DNA of 64,000 bases from Siccirubricoccus sp. G192. Its GTDB lineage: Bacteria; Pseudomonadota; Alphaproteobacteria; Acetobacterales; Acetobacteraceae. The number at the start of each line of letters is the position of its first letter. Positions within the stretch are counted from its first letter, which is position 1. The DNA lies in NCBI RefSeq assembly GCF_019084075.1, contig NZ_JAHREN010000001.1, forward strand, positions 4,614,501-4,678,500, in the 5' to 3' direction. The notes under the pieces were generated by a model, which saw nothing but the letters and a program-made list of their open reading frames with translations, had not been told where the DNA came from and did not search any database. The position numbers and the translations under genes are program-made. Positions 16,056 to 26,167 of the stretch are shown here, piece after piece.

Positions 16056-18036
16056 TCACTCCTCGGGCATCCCGATCGCGCGCAGCGCCTCCGCCCCCCT
16101 CTCCCATGTCGCCGAGTAAAGCGGATACCCGGACTGCCCCTGGGACAAGCGGCGCAGGCCGGCGATCGTCGTGCCCGGACGAAGCCTGAGATACTCGCCG
16201 AGGGCAGTGCGCGCCTCCTCCCTGCGGCCCGCCAGCGCGAGGTCCCTGGCGAGGCCAAAGCGGCCGCCGGCGTAATCCGGGTTGCTGGCGACGGCGCGCA
16301 CCGAGTAGGCGACCGCATCCTCGACACGGTCGAGCATGAGGCTGGCGAAGGCCAGGCCGTTGTACGGGATGCCGATATTGGGCTCGCGCGGGCTGATCCG
16401 GATCGCCTGGCGGAACTCCGCCATGGCCTCCGCCGGCCGGTCGGTGAAGGTCATCACCCGGCCACGGCGCGAATAGATCGCCGCGAAGTTGGGGGCGAGG
16501 CTCAAGGCCACATCGAACTCGGCGAGGGCCAGGTCGAACCGCTGCCTGCCCTCGTTGACCATGCCCGACACGTAGTGGGCCCGGGCGAGGCGCGGATCGC
16601 GTGCAAGGGCGAGGGCGATGTGCTCCTCGGCGCGCCGCAGCAGGCCCTCCTGGTCCTCGGACCAGCCGTTCGTCCACAGGCCCATGAGGACATGCGCGAG
16701 GAGCGCGTGCGTGCCGGCGGAGGTCGCGCCAAGCGCGATGGCGCGCTCGAACAGGAGCCGCGCCTCGTTGTATGCCTCGGGCGACGGCACCCCGAACAGG
16801 AGGGCACGGCCGCGCAGCACCAGGTCCACTGCGTCCGGGTTGTGCGGGCGCTCCGCGCCGGCGCGGGCGATCTCGGCGTCGAGCAGCCTGTTGCCAAGGG
16901 CCGACGCGATCTGCACCGCGACCATATGGGTAAGCCCGGCGATCTCGGCGAATGGCTCGTCGAAGCCGTGGACCCAGAGGTGGGCCCCGGTCGCGGCGTC
17001 GAGGAGCTGGGCATTGACCCGCAGGCGGTCCCCGAGCCGCCGCGCGCTGCCCTCGACCACGTAGCGCACCCCGAGCTCGCGGCCGACCTGGCGTGCGTCC
17101 ATGGCGCGGCCCTTATAGGTGAAGGCGGTGCCGCGGCCGATGACCAGGACTTCCCGGGACAGGGCGAGGGCGGCGGTCAGGTCGTCCGTGACCGCATCGG
17201 CGATGTAGTCCTGCCCGGGGTCACCGCCGAGGTTGGCGAAGGGCAGCACCACCATGGACATGCGTGGGGCCGGGCGCTCCGGCATCCCCGCGGCCGCTTG
17301 CAGCGGTGGTCCTTGCGCCGCGGGCGAGATGGCTGGCGCCGGGCGCTGGGCGGAAGCCCACCATCCCATTCCCCCCGCCACGGCCGCGGCGAGCATCGCG
17401 CCCCCTGCCAGAGCCGCGCGCCGCCCGCGCCACCGGGACGCCCCGCCCCGTGGCCCCGCCAGTGCCCCCCGGCGCTGGTAGGGCAGCGACGGCCGCCGCG
17501 GGCAGGGCAAACAGCCGCACGGCGTGGGGAATGTTCTTGAGCTCGCGCTCACCAATATCCTCGAAGGGCAGCGTCAGCCGCCCGGCGAGCTGGCCATGCA
17601 CCTCCCCCGAGGCCAGGACGCCGCCCGGCTCGGCCAATGCCTGCAGCCGCGCCGCGATGTTCACGCCGTCGCCATAGACAGCGCCATCGGGCTCGACCAC
17701 CACATCGCCGAGGCTGACCCCGATCCGCAGCGCGAGGCCCTGCCAGGGCCGGGCGGTAGCACCCTCCACCGCGGCGAGCAGTTCACCCTGCACCTCGACC
17801 GCGCAGGCCACCGCCTCGACGGCGCTCGGGAAGGCGGAGACGAAGCCGTCGCCCAGCGCCGCGAAGGGACGGCCGCCATGCGCGGCGATGCGCGGCTCGA
17901 CCACGCGGCGACGCAGCGCGCTCACCCGTGCGAGCGCGGCCGCCTCGTCCTCGGCCACCATGCGCGAGTAGCCGACCACGTCAGCAAACAGGATGGCCGC
18001 CAGCCTGCGCTGCCCCTGGCGGCGCCCGCCGGTCAT
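16056..18036 (-). CDS. Class III adenylate cyclase with TolB-like and TPR domains (frameshifted)
   Basis: The gene begins at the ATG at 18036, preceded by GGAGGAGG. The N-terminal cyclase domain shows LAAILFADVVGYSRM, ALGDGFVSAF and a YGDGVNIAARL segment. The frame then breaks at the C6 run 17465-17470; one base fewer joins it to a transmembrane segment (LAGGAMLAAAVAGGMGW), a TolB-like domain beginning SMVVLPFANLGGDPGQDYIADA, and TPR-type repeats to the end at 16056. This cyclase/TolB-like/TPR order is common in alphaproteobacteria. It would make cAMP in the cytoplasm and use the C-terminal part for sensing or partner binding (inference). Confidence 0.8.
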
Positions 18037-18207
18037 GCTGGCACCTCCTCCGGCCCTCATGCCGGGGTGCCTGGAACGTATACTATGTTCCCGGGCTGGC
18101 GCCACGAAGACTACGGCCGTCCTGGCCTCACCGAAGCCAATGCGGATGCCAGGCAATCGGAGGCATTCCGGGGCCGGCGCTCTCGTTCCTTACGGCCGGT
18201 GCCGCCC

Positions 18208-18810
18208 CTACCCCACCGGCACCGTCCGCGCGAAGGCCGGCGTCTCCGCCACCCCCGCGAGCCAGGCCGCCAGCTTCGAATGCGCCGCCCGCCAGTCCTC
18301 CGCGCCAAAGCGGAAATCGAGGTAGCCCAGCGCGCAGACCACCGCCACCGAGCCGATGGTCAGCGGCCCCGCCAGCTTCGCCGCCTCCGCCTCCAGCAGG
18401 TCCAGGCTGCGCTCCACCGCTGCCTTCTGCCGCGCGTCGGAAGCCTGGCGGCCCTCGTCCTGCGGCAGGCCCATCTGCAGCCGCCGGCCGACCGCCGCAT
18501 CCAGCATGCCATCCGCCAGCGCCTGCTGCTTCAGCGCCACCCAGCGCGCCGGGCCGGCGGGCGGGAACAGCCGCGGCGCCTCGCCCAGGCTGTCCAGGTA
18601 TTCGCAGATCACCGGGCTGTCGAAGAGCGCGAGGCCCTCATCCGTCACCAGCGCCGGCACCCGGGAGAGCGGGTTGTCGGCCAGGAGATGCGCCGGCGAC
18701 TGGTGCGGGTTGGTGGCGATGGTCTCGATCCGCCCCTCCAGCCCGCGCAGGATGGCGCAGGCCATCACCTTGCGGACATAGGGGCTGGTGGGCGAATGGT
18801 GCAGCTTCAT
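18208..18810 (-). CDS. Glutathione S-transferase
   Basis: 200 residues. The thioredoxin-like N-terminal domain has LHHSPTSPYVRKV with the usual Ser/Pro active-site zone at residues 6-11, the cis-Pro in RVPALV and the D-S pair (LFDSPVICEYLD) that binds glutathione. The alpha-helical C-terminal domain follows. A start at 18810 (MKLHHSP) is typical. It is followed on the same strand, upstream by 19 bp, by the glyoxalase II gene, so the two may form a glutathione-dependent detoxification operon. The substrate is unknown. Confidence 0.9.
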   Translation of the reverse strand: MKLHHSPTSPYVRKVMACAILRGLEGRIETIATNPHQSPAHLLADNPLSRVPALVTDEGLALFDSPVICEYLDSLGEAPRLFPPAGPARWVALKQQALADGMLDAAVGRRLQMGLPQDEGRQASDARQKAAVERSLDLLEAEAAKLAGPLTIGSVAVVCALGYLDFRFGAEDWRAAHSKLAAWLAGVAETPAFARTVPVG

Positions 18811-18829
18811 GGGCCGGTTCCTCCCTGGC

Positions 18830-19561
18830 TTATCCCCGGAAGTTGTCCTTCGCGGTGCGGATCTCCGCAAGCCGGGCCACGTCGGGCGCGCGCAGGAAGG
18901 GGTTGGCGGCCAGTTCCTGGTCGAGCGTGGTCGGCACCGTGGGCTGCCCCGCGGCGCGGCGCGCGCTGGCCGCGGCCGCCATCCCGCGCAGCGCCGCATT
19001 GCCCGGCTCCACCGTCAGCGCGAAGCGGGCATTGCTTTCCGTGTATTCATGGCCGCAGCAGACCAGCGTCACCGCCGGCAGGGCGGCCAGTGCCTGGAGC
19101 GAGCCGAACATCTCTGCCGCCGTGCCCTCCAGCAGCCGGCCGCAGCCGAGCGAGAACAGCGTATCCCCGCAGAGCAGCACATGCGCCGTGTCGAAATGAT
19201 AGGCGATATGGCCGCGGGTATGGCCGGGCGTGTCGATCACCACGGCCCCGCTCTCGCCCAGCGCGATCCGGTCGCCGGGCCGCACCGCCAGGTCGAGCGG
19301 CGGCAGCCGGTGCGAATCCGCTGCCGCGCCCACCACCTTGCCGCCGAACCGCGCCTTCAGCTCGGCCACGCCGCCCACATGGTCGCCATGGTGGTGCGTC
19401 AGCAGGATGAGGTCGAGCCGCCCGCCCGCCGCCTCCAGCGCCGCCGCGGCCGGGCCGGCCTCGCCCGGGTCGCAGATCGCGACGGCGCCCGATGCCTGAT
19501 CCCGCAGCATCCAGATATAGTTGTCGGAAAGACACGGCAGGGGCGTGACGGTGAGCGGCAT
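18830..19561 (-). CDS. gloB: Hydroxyacylglutathione hydrolase (glyoxalase II)
   Basis: 243 residues. Metallo-beta-lactamase fold with THHHGDH at 55-61, a further His in TPGHTRGHI, Asp in CGDTLF and His in CCGHEYT, which together bind two metal ions. The C-terminal glutathione-binding helical domain ends in KDNFRG, matching the K-x-x-F-R ending of the family. It hydrolyses S-D-lactoylglutathione to D-lactate and glutathione in the cytoplasm. It sits just upstream of a GST gene on the same strand and is divergent from a methyltransferase gene (58 bp between starts). Confidence 0.94.
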   Translation of the reverse strand: MPLTVTPLPCLSDNYIWMLRDQASGAVAICDPGEAGPAAAALEAAGGRLDLILLTHHHGDHVGGVAELKARFGGKVVGAAADSHRLPPLDLAVRPGDRIALGESGAVVIDTPGHTRGHIAYHFDTAHVLLCGDTLFSLGCGRLLEGTAAEMFGSLQALAALPAVTLVCCGHEYTESNARFALTVEPGNAALRGMAAAASARRAAGQPTVPTTLDQELAANPFLRAPDVARLAEIRTAKDNFRG

Positions 19562-19619
19562 CGGTGGAGCCTCCTCTCGGCCCGTGAAATCCGGGCCCTC
19601 TCCGGCCTATATCGGCGCC

Positions 19620-20333
19620 ATGAGCCAGGAGGTCCACGGTCTGGGCAATTTCTACGCCTCGCCGGCGGGGCTGGTCACCGCCCGACTGCTGCGGGACCGG
19701 CTGCGCGGGCTCTGGCCGCGGCTGCCTGGCCAGGCGGTGCTGGGCCTCGGCTATGCCAGCCCCTTCCTGCGGCTCTGGCGGGGCGAGGCGGCGCGCTGCG
19801 TGGCATTGGTGCCGCCCAATCTGCCGCGCTGGCGCTGGCCGCGCAGCGCCCCTTCCTGCACCGCGGTCGGCGAGGAGGAGGCGCTGCCCTTCCCCGACCT
19901 CAGCTTCGACCGCATCCTGCTGGTGCACGGGCTGGAGACCGCCGAGAATGCCCGCCGCCTGCTGCGCGAGGCCTGGCGGGTGCTGAAGGATGACGGCAGG
20001 CTGCTGGTGGTGGCGCCGAACCGGCTCGGCCTCTGGGCGCATCTGGAACGCACCCCCTTCGGCCAGGGCCAGCCCTATTCCCCCGGCCAGTTGGAGGAGC
20101 TGCTGCGGCGGCAGATGTTCCGGGTGGAACGCCGCAGCGCCGCACTCTTCGTGCCACCCTTCCGCACCCGGCTGCTGCTGCGCGGCGCCAGGGCCTGGGA
20201 AAGGGCGGGACCGATGCTCTACCCCCGCTTCGCCGGGCTGATCCTGGTGGAGGCGGAGAAGGACCTGTTTGCGGGCCTGCCGATCACGGCGCGGAAGCCG
20301 GGGCGGCGGGTGGTGGTGCCGGAGGGGGTATAG
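19620..20333 (+). CDS. SAM-dependent methyltransferase
   Basis: 237 residues from the ATG at 19620. Features of a class I methyltransferase: VLGLGYASPF as motif I, GEEEALPFPDLSFDRILLVHGLE as the acidic/motif IV zone, a WRVLKDDGRLLVVAPN strand, and a C-terminal arm. It lies divergent from gloB, an arrangement I believe recurrent in Rhodospirillales. The substrate is unknown; the low glycine count in motif I (GLGYAS) is unusual but common in this subgroup. No membrane segments. Confidence 0.8.
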   Translation: MSQEVHGLGNFYASPAGLVTARLLRDRLRGLWPRLPGQAVLGLGYASPFLRLWRGEAARCVALVPPNLPRWRWPRSAPSCTAVGEEEALPFPDLSFDRILLVHGLETAENARRLLREAWRVLKDDGRLLVVAPNRLGLWAHLERTPFGQGQPYSPGQLEELLRRQMFRVERRSAALFVPPFRTRLLLRGARAWERAGPMLYPRFAGLILVEAEKDLFAGLPITARKPGRRVVVPEGV

Positions 20334-20462
20334 GCCCGCGCCGCGGCTCCTTGTTTGCAGGACGGATTCACGCTCCCATACCCGCTTTCGCCGAACAGGT
20401 GAACGTGCTGAGAAGCTTGGTGCTCAGCGGGTCCTGGGGCTGGTTGACCCCGCCTGCGCGGA

Positions 20463-21049
20463 GCATGGGTCCGCGACGACCGGCCCTTTGGTGGGCGGGC
20501 GCCCGCGGCCGCGATGTTCCGCACCTCGCGGGACCGGACGGCCGAGCACCCGAACCGGCACTTGGTCGGCTATGCCGGCATCCTGCAGGCCGACGCCTAT
20601 GCGGGCTACAACGGCTTCTACGAGGCCGATCGAAAGCCCGGGCCGATCACCAAGGCGGCGTGTTGGGCGCACGGTAGGCGCAGGCTATTCGAGCTGGCCG
20701 AGTTGTCGCGCGCGCCACTCGCCATCGAGGCAGTGCGGCGGATCGACACCATCTTTGACGCCGAGCGCGCCATCAACGGGCTGCCAGCCGAGAAGCGCCT
20801 GGCCGCCCGCCGCCAGCACACCGCGCCGCTCGTTGCCGGGCTCGAGGCCTGGATGTGCGAGAGTGTGGCAAGCTGTCCCGGCACAACCCGGTCGCCAAGG
20901 ACATGGACTGCATGCTGACGCGCTGGGAAGCCTTCACCCGGTTCCTGCATGACGGCCGGATCTGCCTCAGCAACAACGCCGCCGAGCGGGCGCTGCGTGG
21001 TATCGCTCTCGAAAGAAAGCCATGGCTGTTCGCCGGCAGTGATCGAGGG
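20463..21049 (+). pseudogene. IS66 family transposase remnant
   Basis: A fragment of the IS66 catalytic region. It starts in mid-protein (AWVRDDRPFGG, then MFRTSRDRTAEHPNRHL, LQADAYAGYNGFYEAD and ITKAACWAHGRRRLFEL), shifts frame near 20855-20880, and continues through LSRHNPVAKDMDCML, WEAFTRFLHDGRICLSNNAAERALRGIALERK and LFAGSDRG, where homology ends. The N-terminal half, the last part and the accessory tnpA/tnpB genes are absent, and I found no terminal repeats. It is a dead scar, probably from the event that brought in the next genes. Confidence 0.85.
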
Positions 21050-21144
21050 CCTTCATCGGTCAGGTCCGGAGACAGGCCAGGGAATGTCTGCGGGCTGCAC
21101 ATCTCGTAGCCCGAGGCGGCGAGTGTAACGCCGCCAGTGCTGGC

Positions 21145-22032
21145 TCAATCCACCAGGAGCAGTTCCAGCAGGGCAGCGTGAACGGCCTCGGCCGCCTCGT
21201 AGGGGGTCCAGTGACCGGCACCCGGAATGATGCGGAAGTCGAGGCCGGACTGAAGGCGGCGCAGAATCTCCTCGCGCTCGTGGACCGGCTGGGCCATGGC
21301 GTCTCTTTCCCCCCAGATACCCGCTATCCGCGCGTGCACCCGGGGCAACGCCCGCAGCAGCGTATCGGATGCGGGGATGCCGCCGGCCCGCACCCGGGCG
21401 CGGTGCGCATTCTCGAGCTGCAGGTGAACCGCCAGCGCGTCCACCCGGGCTGGGTCCGCGAGCATCAGTGCCGCGAGGTTATGCCGGTGGATCGAGAACG
21501 CCTCCTCCGCGCCCATTCCTCTGTCGAGGCGGCGCAGTGGCGGCAGTGGCCCGCGTGGCAGCCCGAGGCCGCCGGGCCCGAGGAGCACCAACTTCTCGAC
21601 CCGCTCCCCATCCAGCGCGGCGAGGTGGCCGGCGATGATCCCGCCGAAGGAGAAGCCTGCAAGGCAGTATCGCCGCGGCCCAGGCAGGAGCTGGCCGAGC
21701 CCGGCGGCGAGGATCACGGCCAGGTCCTCCGGCCCCCAGGGTTCGGGAGGCATATCGGAGTCACCATAGCCCGGCATGTCCGGCGCGATCACCCGGAAGC
21801 GTTCCGACAGCGGCAGGACGCATCGGATCCAATGCGTCCAGGACCCGAAATCACCGTGCAGCAGCACCAGGAGAGGCAGATCCTCACCGCCCCAGAGGCG
21901 CCAGGTCACGCGGCGGCCCGCTGAACCATAAGTCGTTGCCCGTGCCGTGCCGATCCCGTCGATCCGCGCGACCACCTCCGCCGGCGTCGCCGCTTCGCAA
22001 TGCTTCGATCCACCCATCTGGATTTCAGCCAT
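21145..22032 (-). CDS. Alpha/beta hydrolase
   Basis: 295 residues from the ATG at 22032. The alpha/beta fold is shown by LLVLLHGDFGSW with the HG oxyanion loop (residues 55-65), the nucleophile elbow GFSFGG (S128), a late Asp in WGERDAM and His in PGAGHWTPYEAAEAV. The sequence resembles the aromatic meta-cleavage hydrolase and haloperoxidase-like group; the substrate is unknown. It directly follows the IS66 scar and stands alone on the minus strand. Translation from a second ATG at 22017 is possible. Confidence 0.85.
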   Translation of the reverse strand: MAEIQMGGSKHCEAATPAEVVARIDGIGTARATTYGSAGRRVTWRLWGGEDLPLLVLLHGDFGSWTHWIRCVLPLSERFRVIAPDMPGYGDSDMPPEPWGPEDLAVILAAGLGQLLPGPRRYCLAGFSFGGIIAGHLAALDGERVEKLVLLGPGGLGLPRGPLPPLRRLDRGMGAEEAFSIHRHNLAALMLADPARVDALAVHLQLENAHRARVRAGGIPASDTLLRALPRVHARIAGIWGERDAMAQPVHEREEILRRLQSGLDFRIIPGAGHWTPYEAAEAVHAALLELLLVD

Positions 22033-22211
22033 TCACATCCGCCACGAGGTCGCAGGCAGCCATATGCCCGCCCGTGCTGCGGGCCATCGGAGCCGAATGC
22101 AAACCGTAGAAGCCGATTGTTGCCGCGTCTCGGGGTTTCCGATCATCTTCAACTGCCCCTGGTGGTGACCATGCGGAACCTACTCACGAACCCATCCGCC
22201 ATCTTGTCCGG

Positions 22212-23369
22212 TCATGCCGGGTCGGCGGCGGCGGTCCGCCCCGCTTCGGCCAATTCGAAGGTGCGAGCGCCGAGTTCGGGCGGCATGGGCGCGAGCCAGG
22301 GTGAAGCACGCAGCGCCGCTTCAGCATCCGCCCGCCCGCGCGCCCAGCGCGCTTCCATGGTGCGCCGGCTGAATTCATAGTCCTTGGCATAGCCCTGGAT
22401 CTCCCTTGGCCGGTCAATCAACTCGACGATATCCATGGTGGTGACGCAGCCGAACGCGTACAGGAATTGCGCTGCCGGCGTGGCCCGCAGCGCCTCCGGC
22501 AGCTTGTCCCAGAGCGTGTTGATGTTGTGCCGCACGTCGTGCACCTGGCGCAGCGTGTCGGTGGTGACGCGGGTGCGGCTGGAATAGCGGATGTCCTTCT
22601 CCCGCTCGTATGCGTCGATGAGCGTGGTGGGCAGCGGGCCGCGCGCAGGGAAGAGGTCCACCTGGAAGATCAGGCGGCTGCGGCGCGGCACATAGGTCAG
22701 CACGTATTGCAGCGGCGTATTGGAGACGAGGCCGCCGTCCCAATAGTGCTCGCCGTCGATCTCGATCGCCGGGAAACCGGGCGGCAAGGCGCTGCTCGCC
22801 ATGACATGTTCCGGCCGGATGGCGATTTCGGCATTGTCGAAATAGGCGAAATCGCCGGTGCGGACATTCACCGCGCCGACACTGAAGCGGATCTCGCGGG
22901 CGTTGATCCGGTCGAAATCGACCAGGGCTTCCAGCGTGCCCTTCAGCGCGGTGGTGTCGTAGAGGCTGGTCGGCGCGGTGCCGAAGAGCCATTCGGCTGG
23001 CGGCCGGGGCAGGAAGAAGCCGGGCTGGCCGAACAGCAGCGCGGCGGCGGCGGCAGCCTGCCGGTGGTCACCCCAGCCGGTGCCAGGCGCATCGTCGAGC
23101 CAAGGCGGCCAGCACAGGGGCGGGGCGGTGATGCCATCCCAGAATTGCCGCAGCCGGTCGACACGCCGTTCCGGGGCATTGCCGGCGATGATCGCGGCAT
23201 TCAGGGCTCCGATGGAGATTCCGGCGATCCAGTCCGGCAGGTAGTCGGAGGTCGAGAGCGCCTCGTAGACGCCGGCCTGGTAACTGCCGAGGGCACCGCC
23301 GCCCTGCAGCACGAGCGCGACATTCTTGTCGTAGGAGGCAGGCCGGGGTGGTGCCGCCGGGGTGTTCAT
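22212..23369 (-). CDS. Patatin-like phospholipase with DUF3734
   Basis: 385 residues from ATG 23369. The patatin domain has the oxyanion loop LQGGGALGSYQAG (21-33), nucleophile GISIG (S52) and the catalytic Asp in YWDGGLVSN. After it comes the C-terminal extension typical of the DUF3734 subgroup, with DIRYSSRTR and a YEFSRRTMEARWARG segment. These enzymes release fatty acids from phospholipids or hydrolyse esters; some are linked to PHA metabolism. No signal peptide is visible. It is upstream of the alpha/beta hydrolase gene on the same strand with a gap of about 180 bp, so it is probably separate. Confidence 0.9.
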   Translation of the reverse strand: MNTPAAPPRPASYDKNVALVLQGGGALGSYQAGVYEALSTSDYLPDWIAGISIGALNAAIIAGNAPERRVDRLRQFWDGITAPPLCWPPWLDDAPGTGWGDHRQAAAAAALLFGQPGFFLPRPPAEWLFGTAPTSLYDTTALKGTLEALVDFDRINAREIRFSVGAVNVRTGDFAYFDNAEIAIRPEHVMASSALPPGFPAIEIDGEHYWDGGLVSNTPLQYVLTYVPRRSRLIFQVDLFPARGPLPTTLIDAYEREKDIRYSSRTRVTTDTLRQVHDVRHNINTLWDKLPEALRATPAAQFLYAFGCVTTMDIVELIDRPREIQGYAKDYEFSRRTMEARWARGRADAEAALRASPWLAPMPPELGARTFELAEAGRTAAADPA

Positions 23370-23518
23370 CTGCGAGGCCTCCAAAGGTCCGGAGGAGATG
23401 GCCAACGAAGGGCGCTGCAGCCGATACGCCGAAAAGGGCGACATGCAGGGTGGGCGCAGCACGCCCTCGCCATCCCGGACGACGCGTGCCCCGACCCTGC
23501 GTCGGGCTCCCGATGAAG

Positions 23519-24064
23519 TCAGAAGCCCATCGCCGGGACGACCTTCCGGTCCATGATGTCCGCGACCGAGGGCAAGGCGGAACGTGCCCCCGGTGGCACT
23601 TCGAGCCAGTCGCTGCTCTCCGCGCTGCCCTTGAACCAATCGAATGGCATGCTGCCGGGCCCGGTGGGCTTGCCGACGATCAGGCGGCCCACCATGCCCG
23701 CCTGCTCGTGCGGTTCGCAAAGGTAATCATAGACACCCTCCGCGGTGAAGGTGACCTGGAAGGTCTCTCCCGGCAGCAGCACGTCAGATGCCCAGGGCCT
23801 CGCACCACGCGGGATGCGGAGCGATCGGCCGCCATTGGCAGGATGATAGGCGGTGGTTGTGTGGTAGTTCGCCTCGCACCGCCATCGGACAGTCTGGCCC
23901 GGCTGCAGAAGGAGGCCAATCGGGTCAAAGCCGACATGCCCGCCGTCCTCGTCGCTGCGCATGCGGATCTCGACCACACCGGCCTCGGCCCTGGGTCGCC
24001 GGATGCCGAGACCAGCGAGCAGCAGGCCGCTGGCCCCGGTGAAATGCCGCCGCGTCAACATCAT
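23519..24064 (-). CDS. TAT-exported plastocyanin-like cupredoxin
   Basis: 181 residues from ATG 24064. The N-terminus MMLTRRHFTGASGLLLAGLG is a twin-arginine signal, as expected for a folded copper protein. The mature domain has the type 1 copper pattern: a His in NYHTTTAYHP (68 or 74) and CEPHEQAGM giving C116, H119 and M124. It should be a periplasmic electron carrier or copper sensor. Its start overlaps the stop of the upstream DUF5602-like gene, so the two are probably co-translated. The C-terminal 50 residues are an unrecognised extension. Confidence 0.85.
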   Translation of the reverse strand: MMLTRRHFTGASGLLLAGLGIRRPRAEAGVVEIRMRSDEDGGHVGFDPIGLLLQPGQTVRWRCEANYHTTTAYHPANGGRSLRIPRGARPWASDVLLPGETFQVTFTAEGVYDYLCEPHEQAGMVGRLIVGKPTGPGSMPFDWFKGSAESSDWLEVPPGARSALPSVADIMDRKVVPAMGF

Positions 24065-24065
24065 C

Positions 24066-24479
24066 TCACCGCGCGACGGAGGCCTCGTCGGCCTTCGACA
24101 CATGCCAGAGCACGACATGGTAGTGGGGCACCTCAACACCCGGATGGCCCGCGTTGTAGTACATGTCGACATGGTCGACCCGCCCCCCGGGGGCGGCAAG
24201 ATCATTGAGCCTCTTGTGCTCGTTCATCTCGCTGAGCGGGATCATGTAGATGGTGCTGACAAGCCGGCCATTGTGGTCGTAGGCAAGGAACGGGCCCGCC
24301 GGGAGCGTCTTCGGGTCGACGAAGAGTTGGCCCATCCCGGGCAGGAAATCGGGCAGCCGAACAAGCTCGCTGACCTTCTGGTAGGGCGCGGGCGGTGGCG
24401 CGTGGTCGGGTTCGGCGGCCTTCGCCGGGATGGCCATCAGGCAGAGGGCGGCCGTGGCCGCCAGGGCGCTGCGCAACAT
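24066..24479 (-). CDS. Secreted DUF5602/TTHB210-like protein
   Basis: 137 residues with a Sec signal (MLRSALAATAALCLMAIPAKA, cleaved near residue 22). The mature part is His- and Asp-rich, with GRVDHVDMYYNAGHPGVEVPHYHVVLWHV at the end, a pattern I associate with DUF5602 (TTHB210-like). No enzyme function is known. Position next to the cupredoxin and the C-terminal cluster of histidines suggest a periplasmic metal-binding partner (inference). Confidence 0.6.
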   Translation of the reverse strand: MLRSALAATAALCLMAIPAKAAEPDHAPPPAPYQKVSELVRLPDFLPGMGQLFVDPKTLPAGPFLAYDHNGRLVSTIYMIPLSEMNEHKRLNDLAAPGGRVDHVDMYYNAGHPGVEVPHYHVVLWHVSKADEASVAR

Positions 24480-24591
24480 GTCATGTCTCCTTCTCGTGGT
24501 GTACAGCGATCTTCCGCGAACAAGGCGCTGACGAGGACCGCCGGAACATCGTGGGCGGTCCGCCATGGCGCCTGGTTGCGGTGCTGCAGCG

Positions 24592-26167
24592 TCATTGGGG
24601 TGGCGTCGCGGCCCCGGCCCCGATGCCGTCGCGCTCCATGGCCGCCTCCGCCCGGAGGCTCTCGATGTCACGTCCGACCGTCGCGACCGCGAGGAGCTTG
24701 CCCCCCCTGCCGGTAGCGCACCACGGCGTCCCTTGCGCCGATGTCGCCCTCGATCTCGGTCGCGTCCCATCGCTGCGCATGCCCGACATAGCCGATCGAG
24801 GTGTCGTAGTGCCGGCTCCAGAAGAACGGCGCTGCGGTGAAGCGCGCGCGCCCGCCGCCGCCGAGCATGTTCAGCGCCGCCGTCTGGCCCTGGCGTTCCG
24901 CCACCACCCAGTGCTCGATGCGGAGCCGCTCGCCGGTATGCGGATCGGGCCATCGGGCGATGTCGCCGGCGGCGAAGATTCCCGGCGCGCTCGTCTCCAG
25001 GTACTCGTCCACCAGAACGCCATGGTCCACCGCGAGCCCGGCGCGCTCGGCGAGTTCCGTCCGCGGCCGGACGCCGGTGCCGAGGACCACCAGTTCGGCG
25101 TCGAGGCTCCCGCCGCCCTTGAGGCGCACCCGGCCCGGCTCGATCGCCGCGACCCCCTCCTCCAGGTGGAAGACCACGCCCTGCTCCTCATGGAGCCGGC
25201 GCACCAGAGCACCGAGTTCAGGGCCGAGCACGCGCTCAAGCGGCAGGCGTTCAGGCGCGACGACATGCACCACGAGTCCGCGCGCCCGGAGCGAGGCCGC
25301 GACCTCCAGCCCGATGAAGCCGGCCCCGATCAGCACCGCGCGCTGCGCCGCCTTCGCCGCCTCGATCAGGGCGCGGCTGTCCCGCAGGGAGCGCAGCATG
25401 CGCACCTGCGGCCCGTCGGCGCCGGGGATCGGCGGTCGCACGGGTTCGGCGCCGGTGGCCAACAGGAGGCGGTCGAACGGAAGCTCCCCGCCGCTGCCCG
25501 CGAGCACGACGCGCCGCCCCGCGGGGTCGATCCCGGCCACCGTCGCGCCCAGGCGCAGGTCGATCGCCTGCTCCGCGTAGAAGCTTTCGGGGCGGAGTGG
25601 GATCCAGTCCTCCGACGCAGTGCCCGCGAGGTAGTCCTTGGAGAGGTTCGGCCGGTCGTAGGGCGCGGCATCCTCCGCGCTGAGCAGCGTGAGGCTCCCC
25701 GCATAGCCCTCGCGCCGCAGCATCTCGGCCGCGGCGAAGCCGGCCGCACCGCCGCCGACGATGACGATCCGCCCGGGCTCTACGCCTGCCGCGGGCTGCG
25801 CGGATGCGGGGCGGCGGGCAGGCGGCGCAAGCTTTTCGCGCACGAAGAGCCTGCCGTCGCGCTGCTCCACGCGCCAGCACGGGACGGGGTCGAAGGCCGG
25901 CGCCCGCAGCGCCTCGCCGGTCCGCAGGCTGAAGCAGGCGTGGTGCCAGGGGCAACGCACCGTCTCGTCCACCAGCAGGCCCTCCGCGAGCGGACCACCG
26001 TAATGGGTGCAGCTGGCGCCGATGGCGAAGACTTCCTCGCCGCGGCGCGCCAGCAGCACGGCCTCCTCGCCGACATGGCCGGCGAGCATGCCCCCATCGG
26101 GCAGTTCGGAGAGGGCCACGCCCCCGGTCAGGTCCGGGCTGTCCGCTGTCGCGTGGTCTCCACCCAT
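24592..26167 (-). CDS. Rieske-FAD pyridine nucleotide-disulfide oxidoreductase (frameshifted end)
   Basis: About 525 residues from ATG 26167, preceded by AAGGAGG. N-terminal Rieske domain with C53, H55, C72 and H75; then a FAD-binding GGGAAGFAAAE near residue 135, an NAD-binding IGAGFIGLEVA near 275 and GIFAAGDIARWPD. This is a fusion of a ferredoxin-like and a ferredoxin-reductase-like unit, as in apoptosis-inducing-factor-type proteins. The reading frame breaks at the C7 run 24711-24717, replacing the natural end KLLAVATVGRD by a short tail; one base fewer restores the C-terminus to 24592. The electron acceptor is unknown; the cupredoxin next door may be a partner. Confidence 0.85.
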
